Shown here one piece after another: positions 21,820 to 30,625 of a stretch of DNA of 64,000 nt (position 1 is its first letter; each line of letters starts with the position of its first letter). This DNA comes from Gracilaria domingensis (Eukaryota > Rhodophyta > Florideophyceae > Gracilariales > Gracilariaceae). Under the pieces are notes generated by a model. That model was not told the DNA's origin. It did not search any database and saw nothing but the letters and a program-made list of their open reading frames with translations. The stretch covers positions 124,001-188,000 of the forward strand of contig VCMS01000039.1 of NCBI GenBank assembly GCA_022539475.1. Direction: 5' to 3'. The position numbers and the translations under genes are program-made.

Positions 21820-22445
21820 AAATTATTTTGGCCACGACTTGGCAGCGGTGAGGAACAAAATGCGTTTGATGGCTGATTTAGAGATTACGCAGTCGATAAG
21901 AAGGGCAGGGAGTACTACGGAGCCCCAAAGACACGATTTGTAGCGGAATTGCGGTGGAAAAGGGTAGTCATTCGAATGAGTAGAAGCATCTCCAGGGATA
22001 TAACGTCCACAATTTTGGCATCATAGTGACCTCTGGCCGGAACTCGAGCTTGCCATGATCGACGAAACTTTGAACTAGAGTAGATCAAACTAATAAACAT
22101 CCATTTTGGGCCTTTTTCGAACTCTTTTTAGAGCAAATGGTGTCCAAGAAAGGGAAATGTTTGGACTAATTTTGATCTTCAAAGTGCCTTCATTGTGTTC
22201 TACTTTGGAATGTGTGAAGGCCTGTGATGGCTCTATTTTACTCTATAGAAGGTGACCCTATCTCGTACTTAAGTGGGCATAATCGCGTCCTCTGTTAGTT
22301 GGCCATATTTTGGCATACGTTAAAAGGCATAATTTTGTCCATATTACGGACTTTTATGGCCCTTTAATTGTACCAAAAATTAGGGCATTTATTGGTAATA
22401 TGGAGGATATTATTTAGGCCATATTTTGGGCATTCAAAATGTTCA
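21820..22445. repeat. AT-rich tract with recurring GGCCATATTTTGGCAT-like words
   Basis: Related words recur: attttggccacg near 21826, aattttggcatcat near 22012, attttgggccttt near 22102, ggccatattttggcat near 22302, aggcataattttgtccat near 22325, and ggccatattttgggcat near 22418. No coding potential was found. Like the tracts at 8160-10730 and 11060-11490, this segment is built from one short word family. It may be a decayed MITE or simple-sequence relic. Confidence 0.35.
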
Positions 22446-22650
22446 CAGGGGAAGATGCGCTGAACGCGGGACATTGCGCGGTACCAGACTGGTCCCTCCA
22501 CGTGCTGCGCGGCCAAGCGCGGCGGCCAGCAATGTACCTTGATCATTACCTCTTGGGCTGAATGCAAGCGCACGCGACACAAACGCCATGAGGTTACTTG
22601 TAAGGAGAATAAAAAAATCGGGCTCGAAAATTAACCCAATAGATGGTACG
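22446..22650. other. GC-richer spacer, nothing recognised
   Basis: Only short frames are seen here. The GC-rich pieces here and at 22850-23010 resemble the composition of the WD40 genes elsewhere in the window, but no WD40 motif can be read confidently. Confidence 0.3.
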
Positions 22651-23858
22651 GAAAGCGACAAAACACCTTCTGGTCTGTATTACCGAAACCAGGCGGTTTC
22701 AGAGGTTGAGAATAGCCGATTTCGCGCCCCCGCGGGGCCAAAAGACTTTGATTTTTTGACCGTGCAGGTGCGCGCGCGCTACATAAAATACTGTAAACCG
22801 AATCGGTTACCATACCATGGCGCGGGAACGTTTAGCGCATTCTCTACGCCAACTGAAATTGCGCAATTTGTTGAGCTGCCACCTTTTGGTTCCGCACGCA
22901 GTGTGCGGCGCTGTGCATCTGGCGCGTGTCGCACAGAGCGCGGCGCGTGTCCCTTTGCAGACTGCGCGCGGCGGGTGTCGCATCACGCGCCACACACGGC
23001 GCGTGCTGTTCATCACATTCAACCATATAGGCTCACACTTCTCACAAGTCCAAACCCTGAGGCGGTTCATCCACCATTGCCAGTCAGTCTTAATTCATCT
23101 AGCCGTTTTACACCAAGATGGATCTGGCAATCATATAGGTAGGTTTCACTTCGCACATTCGGCAGTCCATAAGGTTCCTTGCAGATGCCATTTGGTCTGA
23201 TCGTGAGTTACCAGTAGGTTGTTAGTAGTTACCGTTCGGTTAGTAGTTGTGTGGAAGAGGGCGATAGTATGTCTCCCACTTCCCTTGACAGGTACACCAT
23301 TTTGGTTCAGCCTGCTCACCGCTTGGCTCCAAAGACTTGAGAGGCCTGTGAGGGCCACTCGAGCATGACGTACCCCCGGGTCACCGCCACACCATCTGGT
23401 CAGTTACTGAGGACCTGATGGCGTGTCTCCGCTAACCGAAAGGATAATGCCAAAAGGTTTCAACCCTCCAGATATCCTTTGGTGTGACGTCACCTTTCAG
23501 ATATTCGGTGTATCGCTCCCCATGGGTGCAGGAGTCCAGGCTGGCGAAGCAACCGTTCAGGCGTACCGCCAGTGGTACAAGATCACTATTTGGTAATATA
23601 CCTTCTCTGGTGATACCGTTCCAAAGGTCAGGCGATAGAATCTCACGCCACCATCTGGTTCGATGTTCTTCAACCCTTGACGGAGCCGTTGTTATACCGC
23701 GTCTATTGGAAGTTTGGGTATCAAACCAAGTGGGACTAGACCATTCCATAAGGTGGAACCGAAGCATAGACATCCCCCGGAGTACCAAGTGGTATTCCTC
23801 ATGGTAGTTGCAAGCTGACCACTTGGCCGTTACCAAAACTGGTTTTCCACCCCCCTGT
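22650..23858. repeat. Palindrome block B, left half (ACC..GGT words)
   Basis: This non-coding tract has the same short palindromes as block A: ACCTTCTGGT 22665, ACCTTTTGGT 22881, ACCATTTTGGT 23296, ACCATCTGGT 23391 and 23650, ACCAAGTGGT 23784. The tract is cut at 23858/29050 by a copia insertion with target duplication cctgt, so it was continuous with 29050-30467 before that event. No convincing gene on either strand. Confidence 0.55.
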
Positions 23859-24176
23859 TAGGTAAAGACAGTTTTGGATGCAGATATAATGGTACTCTTT
23901 GCAGGTTGTCTAGCTAGGAGCAGGTCTGGTGCTTGCTCCTTCGCTTGGTCGAGTGGGCCACGCTATCTAACGTCTATTAATACTCTAAGACGTTCTACGC
24001 ATATGTCTGTACTCACTGTAGATATCAGTACGTGTACGTACAACAACGCACTCAAACGCATGTCATAGTCATCTGGTTGATGTTGCTTTGTCACCATGCA
24101 TATGCGGCCTTGTATTCCGAATGCGACGCAATAACGCAAATGTGAATACAGCTGTACTGTCTTCTCACATTCTATA
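23859..24176 (-). repeat. Left (3') LTR of copia element C2
   Basis: Begins taggtaaagacag and ends cacattctata, 318 bp, matching 28732-29049 throughout as far as I can compare. Target duplication cctgt lies immediately to the left. Confidence 0.93.
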
Positions 24177-24198
24177 CTCCTTCCCTTTCAAGTCTTCG

Positions 24199-27100
24199 TC
24201 AACCAGTGGATTTTCTGGAGCTGGAAGACAGCGCCGATGCGAAATCGATATCAATGAGCCCATTGTACAACAGCAATTCTAGCGAAAGGCTCATGGGGCT
24301 GTCTGTTTTCGTCAACGGATCGGAGTAGTTAATATTTCCAGGTACCCATATCATTCGACTGACATTTCGAGTTTCGAACTCGTAACGAATTACGCTGATA
24401 TCTCCACGAATAGATCGGTCGGAGGCATTGCGGCAAGTTGACAAAGTTCCGTAGAGATCCTTCGAATCCACTATGATCCAGAGTCCGACGTCGACGTTAA
24501 GCAGTGCCCTAAACGCGTTGCGTAACATTTTGCCTTCGTCAATTGCCTCACCCGCTGCCAGAGTCTCGGCAGAGCCTACGGACTTAACTGGTCTTCTAGA
24601 CTTGTGCGAACTCCACGATATCACGTGTACTACAGCGTTCTGTTCCAAGTTTCCAAATAGTAGACCAGCAACGAATCCTAACTGTCCGTAATCATTCGAT
24701 CGGCTTGCATCAGAAAACACAACAACAGAAACCTCACATGAGGTAGAAGCAGGAGGTCGGACAAACCTCACTGTCGTTCCTTTCCTCTGCAGCGATCGCA
24801 GCAGATTGGTTTGCGTAACCAAATCCTTGACAGTCGGAATGGGGCCTTTCTGCTGGAGGTAACTGGAAACGAAGGCACAGAAGGGCGAAGCAGCGACTCC
24901 AAGCCAGCCAATGCAGCTGTTGAGTGATCGGAACGAAGCCAGTTCAATGCTGTTGAGAGAATCGTCCTGTTGCTTGCGCCTCAAGCGGCTGATGATGCCA
25001 GGTTGATATCCTTGTAGCTTCTCGTCTCCATCAACCGAAACGGTCATGTCTTCAAACTGTGTCACCTGAAGTCCGTAAAACTGAATCTTTCCAGGTCCAT
25101 ACACAATCGTTCCAAGAGTGTGTTGGGCCTTTATCCTGTCGATGACTGCAGCAACCTTACGTCTCACCCCTCCAAACAGAATGTCGTCCACAACCTTAAC
25201 AGCTACAACGGCGAGCTTCCCAGAGTCGAGTCGGTAGAACAATTGCGGCACATAGATTAACTGCAGGAATCCAAATTTTCTCAAGACATTGTCGCTAAGT
25301 TGTTGCCACTTTGCACCTGCATTTGCCAATCCGTATGAAGCAGAAAGCAGCAGCCAGTAGTGCTGGTGTCTAGTCTTACACTCTCTAGGAGGAACCACGT
25401 ATACATCACGATTGGCCGTTGTCTGTAAGAAAGCGCTCTTAAAATCAATCTTAGCCAGGGTCCAAGCAAATATGGTGACAAGTGAAAGCAGAATCCTAAT
25501 ACCGACTGGAGGGCAGGTAGCAGAGTCAGTCTTAAGGAGATGCTTATCTCTGTCCTTATTACCGTGAACCGCAATTCTGGCCTTCAAGGTATAAGAGTCA
25601 TCGTCGCATCTCTTCACCTTATAAAACACGTGGCTCGTGACGACATTAGCTTTCTTCGGTACATCGGAAATTGCAACATCTCGAACAATTCGCTTGAAAG
25701 ATTTCTCTTCCTTTTCATACGCGTTTTGGATCGCGGACGAGGGAAGTCCTTGGGCTTGGTGTAACATAAATTCTACTGTACCAAACGCATCGTGATAGGT
25801 CTTGACCATCTGCTGTTCTTCGCTTTCAAGCTCTTGACCAGGAGTCAGCTCCACTTCGGCAGCACCAACAGCAGGGCCTTCATCGCTATTGACTTGTTTA
25901 TCAGAGGTAGACGTTTCTGCCGGCAAGTAATTCCAGAGTTCATCCTGGAGCTTCAGTTGTTCTTTGTCTCCATCAAGGTAGTGAACGGAAAACTTATTGG
26001 TCGCAGAATCATATTCCTCGACAGTTCCGGGATAGAAAGCTTGATCAATAGGCCAAAAGACTTCGATCTTATCGCCGACGCTAGGCAAATTAGGTCCAAT
26101 AGCATCTTGTTCTTCCACAACGGCATTACCTTGTTCCTGAGACGGACCCATATCTTCTTCTTCCTCCGCGTTCGCCGTGCTGTACTGGATTCCAGGTTCT
26201 TCGATCTGCTCCACTAGGTCGTCCAAATTCCTGTCCAGGTCATCAATGGCATTCTGAACAGCGGTAGCAAGCTCATTGTCATGTACGGATGGTCTTACGT
26301 CTTCGATAGCAGCTTGAATCGTTCTACCTTTTGAGCCGGGAACTGTAACGGTACGAGTGCGAATATCAAACGCGAGCACGGGTTTATCGCTGGACCACTT
26401 TCCACGTTTTTCATTCTGACGCTTTACGAATACTTGAACAAGGTCCCCGACGGCCACCGGTTGTTCTTCGAAGGTCTTAGAACGCAGAATACGAGTAAGC
26501 TTACGCTTGGCCAATAACGTTTGGTGGGCGTCAACGAGTTCCTGTAGCAATAACTTGGGATGAGCCCCATTCTCTAATGGTCGGGGATATCCTTTGGCCA
26601 ATTCTTGGGCGGATAGAACGTCGCTACCGTAGAGGTCGTTAGAAACTCGTATCGCTTGTTGGATGATGAGCGGTATCTGCCAATCTTCGATATCTACTGA
26701 AGCTGCCTGCTTCAAACGGATGAAAACGTCCCGAATAATCCGATGCTTGGATTCGAGGACATTCTTATTGTGTCTTCTTGGCGGCAATGGACGTGCGTCG
26801 ATGTTGTGTTGCTGAAGGTACCGGCTGAAAGCATTACTTCTGAAGCCGGGGTCAAATGCGACTATGTCTGGTGCCCAAAAGGGTGTGAGGCATTGAGAAT
26901 CGAAAACAACCATTGCCTTTTCCATGGATGTATCTTCCACGGTACACCCTACAGAATAGCGCGACGCGGTGTCCATCACATGCATAACACAGTTCTGTTC
27001 GAGAAACAGGTGATCAACACACACAACGTCGTTGAAAGACTTTGTCATGGAGCTGAGTGACACCTTGCGCGACGCACTAGGTCTAGCCGTGGCTCGGCAA

Positions 27101-28587
27101 GCCGGGCACCTTTCTAGGGTTGTCTGCAAATACTTGTCAACCGCCGGGGTCCAAAGACCATTCCTTTCCAGAAGGATACGAATGTCTGAATACGTGGAGT
27201 GACCACATACATGCTTATGGACTCGGTCAACAATTTTCTGTAAATCAGACCAAGGTCTCTGCTCATGGGTACTACCGAAATGAGCTGCAGCGCAGTACAG
27301 AGTGGTTTGGCTGCTTGTAGTCGGTTGGTTCATGCAGTAGGTAAACGCTTGGTACGGCATGAAGGTGTGCACATCATGATCGACCAAGGCGAAACTGCCT
27401 CCTGAATTTCCATCAGCGCCTGAGGGAAGTTTGAGAAGGTTCTGGTTCACACGGAGAATGTCGCAGTAATTCGTAACATTTCTCCCGACCACCCATTGAG
27501 AAGAGCCGTCGATCACAAGATGTCTTATGTTGACTAACGAGCCTTCATCTGTCCGAGCGGTGAGTACCACAGATCCAAGTATCTTCTTTGCTGGACTTCG
27601 GTGCTTGCCCTTGCCGTACTGCCAAAACGGTCGGTCAGCAACTGAATCAGGTATAGGTTCAAGGTCGCCGTCCCATCGTGGACATATATATGGGCGGATT
27701 AAATTCAATTCTACCTGACCAATGCCACTGTAGGGCGCCGCGTTGTCGAGAAGTGGTCCGATAAACTCTTCATCGGCACCTTCCGAGTCGCCTACAGTAC
27801 TTAAACTTGCCATGTTGAACGTAAGAACCTTGCTGGGGGCAGAGTAATTTCCTACTGGTGCACCAGTTGCCTTAAATCCATGCTTCAACGAACCATCTTC
27901 GTTATGGTCCTTCATCCAATGACCAAACTTCTTGCACGTTCTACACCTGGTACGGCCTTTCAGCTCCGAAAGCTGTTCTGGAGTTCGACGGTATCTCATA
28001 CCTTGCCTACGATTACCAGGCGGTGGCGCAGAGTAGCTTGCGGAATGACTCGAGAGTGAGCTTGAAGCTGATTCTCCTCCAGAGCCTCTCATTCTGTCGC
28101 ATTGTCGCAGCACAGATGCGATTGATTCGTACGATACAGCTGACAGAAAGTCATTCGTAGAAGCTGTCGCAGTGAGTTTCACGTCCCGTGGGGCTCCGTT
28201 TGCGAGGACGGATACTCTCTGATTGGCATCAACATCTGCGTTTGCAAGCAGTGCAAAAGCGACCAGTGATTCCGAGAGCTTCGCTTCACTGCCATGCGAA
28301 TTCAACCGTGACACTTGCGCCTGAAAACGAGACTCGAAATTCTTGAACGTCTCGTTCGCGTTTCGCTTTGTGTTCAAAAGCGAAAGAAAGTCTTGAAACA
28401 CCTCTGATACTACTGCAAGTGGGTCTCTTTTGTGCAAAGCTTCGACAATGGCTTGCGGGCCATTCTTGGATCGGATTGTAACCTCCGGGATAGCCTTACA
28501 CAGATCTCTAGCTCTTCCATAGAGCTGTGCTTGCAGCATAATTCCTTGCGCCTCCTTCGGAACCTTGTTACTGTTCGAGTCCGACAA
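24199..28587 (-). CDS. Copia gag-pol polyprotein of element C2, single open frame
   Basis: This 1462-residue frame is read from high to low coordinates. A gag region comes first, followed by a zinc-knuckle-like CRTCKKFGHWMKDH (about 27950). Next are a protease-like LDNAAPYSGIG (about 27745) and the integrase HHCC region (HKHVCGHSTYSDI then CPACRAT, about 27240-27080). The integrase core shows VCVDHLFLEQNCVMHVMDT, IVAFDPGFRSNAF and NVLESKHRI. RT shows WTLAKIDFKSAFLQ and VVDDILFGG (about 25450-25170). RNase H begins VVVFSDASRSNDYGQLGF (about 24725). Gag and pol are fused in one frame, as in many copia elements. The integrase-before-RT order separates it from gypsy. Confidence 0.92.
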   Translation of the reverse strand: MSDSNSNKVPKEAQGIMLQAQLYGRARDLCKAIPEVTIRSKNGPQAIVEALHKRDPLAVVSEVFQDFLSLLNTKRNANETFKNFESRFQAQVSRLNSHGSEAKLSESLVAFALLANADVDANQRVSVLANGAPRDVKLTATASTNDFLSAVSYESIASVLRQCDRMRGSGGESASSSLSSHSASYSAPPPGNRRQGMRYRRTPEQLSELKGRTRCRTCKKFGHWMKDHNEDGSLKHGFKATGAPVGNYSAPSKVLTFNMASLSTVGDSEGADEEFIGPLLDNAAPYSGIGQVELNLIRPYICPRWDGDLEPIPDSVADRPFWQYGKGKHRSPAKKILGSVVLTARTDEGSLVNIRHLVIDGSSQWVVGRNVTNYCDILRVNQNLLKLPSGADGNSGGSFALVDHDVHTFMPYQAFTYCMNQPTTSSQTTLYCAAAHFGSTHEQRPWSDLQKIVDRVHKHVCGHSTYSDIRILLERNGLWTPAVDKYLQTTLERCPACRATARPSASRKVSLSSMTKSFNDVVCVDHLFLEQNCVMHVMDTASRYSVGCTVEDTSMEKAMVVFDSQCLTPFWAPDIVAFDPGFRSNAFSRYLQQHNIDARPLPPRRHNKNVLESKHRIIRDVFIRLKQAASVDIEDWQIPLIIQQAIRVSNDLYGSDVLSAQELAKGYPRPLENGAHPKLLLQELVDAHQTLLAKRKLTRILRSKTFEEQPVAVGDLVQVFVKRQNEKRGKWSSDKPVLAFDIRTRTVTVPGSKGRTIQAAIEDVRPSVHDNELATAVQNAIDDLDRNLDDLVEQIEEPGIQYSTANAEEEEDMGPSQEQGNAVVEEQDAIGPNLPSVGDKIEVFWPIDQAFYPGTVEEYDSATNKFSVHYLDGDKEQLKLQDELWNYLPAETSTSDKQVNSDEGPAVGAAEVELTPGQELESEEQQMVKTYHDAFGTVEFMLHQAQGLPSSAIQNAYEKEEKSFKRIVRDVAISDVPKKANVVTSHVFYKVKRCDDDSYTLKARIAVHGNKDRDKHLLKTDSATCPPVGIRILLSLVTIFAWTLAKIDFKSAFLQTTANRDVYVVPPRECKTRHQHYWLLLSASYGLANAGAKWQQLSDNVLRKFGFLQLIYVPQLFYRLDSGKLAVVAVKVVDDILFGGVRRKVAAVIDRIKAQHTLGTIVYGPGKIQFYGLQVTQFEDMTVSVDGDEKLQGYQPGIISRLRRKQQDDSLNSIELASFRSLNSCIGWLGVAASPFCAFVSSYLQQKGPIPTVKDLVTQTNLLRSLQRKGTTVRFVRPPASTSCEVSVVVFSDASRSNDYGQLGFVAGLLFGNLEQNAVVHVISWSSHKSRRPVKSVGSAETLAAGEAIDEGKMLRNAFRALLNVDVGLWIIVDSKDLYGTLSTCRNASDRSIRGDISVIRYEFETRNVSRMIWVPGNINYSDPLTKTDSPMSLSLELLLYNGLIDIDFASALSSSSRKSTG

Positions 28588-28731
28588 TGTGTCCTGAAAC
28601 GCTTGCCAAAGCTACACGGCGTCGACGTACTGCTGCTGGTTCCCGCGTCCATCAGTCCAAGGGACGTTGCGAATATCCCAAGAAAAGCGGGGTCTGGACG
28701 GTAGTTGAGTTGAGCTTTCTGGGCCCATAAC

Positions 28732-29049
28732 TAGGTAAAGACAGTTTTGGATGCAGATATAATGGTACTCTTTGCAGGTTGTCTAGCTAGGAGCAGGTCT
28801 GGTGCTTGCTCCTTCGCTTGGTCGAGTGGGCCACGCTATCTAACGTCTATTAATACTCTAAGACGTTCTACGCATATGTCTGTACTCACTGTAGATATCA
28901 GTACGTGTACGTACAACAACGCACTCAAACGCATGTCATAGTCATCTGGTTGATGTTGCTTTGTCACCATGCATATGCGGCCTTGTATTCCGAATGCGAC
29001 GCAATAACGCAAATGTGAATACAGCTGTACTGTCTTCTCACATTCTATA
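28732..29049 (-). repeat. Right (5') LTR of copia element C2
   Basis: 318 bp, same sequence as 23859-24176, followed by the target duplication cctgt (29050-29054). Just inside it on the element strand lies TGGGCCCAGAAAGCTC, a possible primer-binding site; the tRNA is not identified. Confidence 0.93.
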
Positions 29050-30467
29050 CCTGTAGGCAGGAAGCTGGCCATTGTTGGCCTCTGCGGAGACTCAGCAACC
29101 CCTGTGGTCCGTTCACTGTTGACAACAGTGCTCACCAAAAGGTCCGGGCTTTCAATGATGCTTTCCCTTCCCTGGAAAACCGCATCGCTTTAGTCCAGAG
29201 GGTCTTTCTGTAACCGTTAGGTTCGACAGTCGGTGGTACTGTCAACGAAGCCAATACACCACGAACGTTACTCTATGTGCCAGAGTGAATCTCCGACACG
29301 ATATACCATACGGTGTAAACAATATGGCTCCCCACCTCATTTTGTATGTATCCTTCTCTGGTCAATTCCTTAAAGGTACTCGTCGCCCGACGACGAGACC
29401 AAATGGGAAATAGAGAATGAAGAATCCAAACCCGACCTACGACGGTTCTCGATCTCTCTTCTTTCGGTCTTCATGCCCAATTTTGGTTTCCGCTGCGGTT
29501 CATCCAACGAACCCGACGGACCACCTCCACCAGGGACTCCTCCATTGGGTCCCATTATGGTTCTACCAACTGGTTCCGGAACGTATGTGTACCTCAGGCC
29601 CTCATTTCCAAGAGGGTCTGCTTGGCTCCGGTATAGGTCGAATTGCTTCACACCAATTTGGTTCTTTGGAAGGCAATGTTGGAATGCCTGCACCATCACC
29701 ATTGACCTCGGGGTTACCTTTGGAGGTGAGAAACAGTACCAGAACGGTTCGAGAGTGCCACAAAGACACTCGTGAGTATCCCAGCAGGCATTCTCGTACC
29801 AGTTGGTCGCGATACCCTCGGAGTCCCGCCTCGAGGGACTGAACGACCGACCAGGTACCCCATGGGCCACCTCAACGGCAACTTAAGTAACGACCAATCT
29901 GGACATCGACTCAAAGTCCAAACTAGGTCCCACCATCTTGGTTTCTTCCCCTTCAATAGACACCAATAGGTCAGATGCGGCACCTGTTCTCCTACCTCAC
30001 CGGAGAGTCGGTCTCCAATGCCGTCTGCTCCCCCTTCGCGGCCTGAACCTGTACGGTGTATCGAACCTGTAAGTCAGTACCAAACGGTCAAGGCGGACAT
30101 TAGCGTCCAGTCGCACTGGCGCTGCAGTCCCTACCATTTGGTTCGCCAGGGGAGTGGCATCTCTCGCCGACTGCTCCCCACGGACGAGACGAACCATTTG
30201 GTTTACTAGGAGAGCGGCAACTACTGCCGTCTGCACCCCGTCATAGGCAAACGCCAATTCTGTACTACTGCAAGGTTGATCCTTAGGGTTATCCAAGATA
30301 GGCCATGTAGGTTGTTCAGGCATATCCAAAAGGTAAATTGATGATTCACGGAATCGCTTTCCAGTGATCCTCACAAGACCAAACCGTTTCCAAATCACTT
30401 CCTTCCTTTCAAATTCTTCATTTCAAACCAATTACAAAATCCACAATTCTAAGTCGGGAGGCCAAAA
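29050..30467. repeat. Palindrome block B, right half (ACC..GGT words)
   Basis: Continuation of the tract at 22650-23858: ACCAACTGGT 29565, ACCAATTTGGT 29652, ACCAGTTGGT 29798, ACCATTTGGT 30133 and 30193, with many looser variants. Minus-strand frames here (for example 29370-29870 with a Gly-rich GVPGGGGPSG stretch) are not recognisable proteins. The right end abuts a primer-binding site and an LTR-like start, so block B may be the leader/interior of a minus-strand LTR element without recognisable genes. Confidence 0.55.
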
Positions 30468-30625
30468 TGTGGTATAACCGCGAGAGGTAATAACCAAAGG
30501 GTAGTTCGAGTGGACGCGTGACTAGGGAGCTCACCAAGTGGCTCGACCTAGAAGATGGAAAAGGACTCCTTATTGCAAATTTACGGTACTAGAAGCTGCG
30601 CACATCGCCAGAAAGCTCTCATTAA
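30453..30625 (-). repeat. Primer-binding site and start of an LTR-like segment at the right end of block B
   Basis: Plus-strand gtcgggaggcca (30453-30464) ends in CCA, is followed by three bases and then tgtggtataacc (30468). This repeats the arrangement at 7424-7440 (gtcgggagacca, three bases, tgtggtgcaatc). On the minus strand it reads LTR end, then a primer-binding site for a tRNA with this 3' end. No partner LTR was found to the left of block B, and the right boundary of this LTR is unknown. Confidence 0.45.

Larger units (their letters stand above)
23859..29049 (-). mobile_element. Ty1/copia LTR retrotransposon (element C2), looks whole
   Basis: Two 318-bp LTRs that look identical flank one long minus-strand open frame. 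The 5-bp direct repeats cctgt lie at 23854-23858 and 29050-29054. Domain order gag, protease, integrase, RT, RNase H marks it as copia. LTR identity and the open frame indicate a recent insertion. The LTR tips read TA..TA rather than the usual TG..CA at the boundaries set by the target duplication. It interrupts palindrome block B. Confidence 0.95.
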
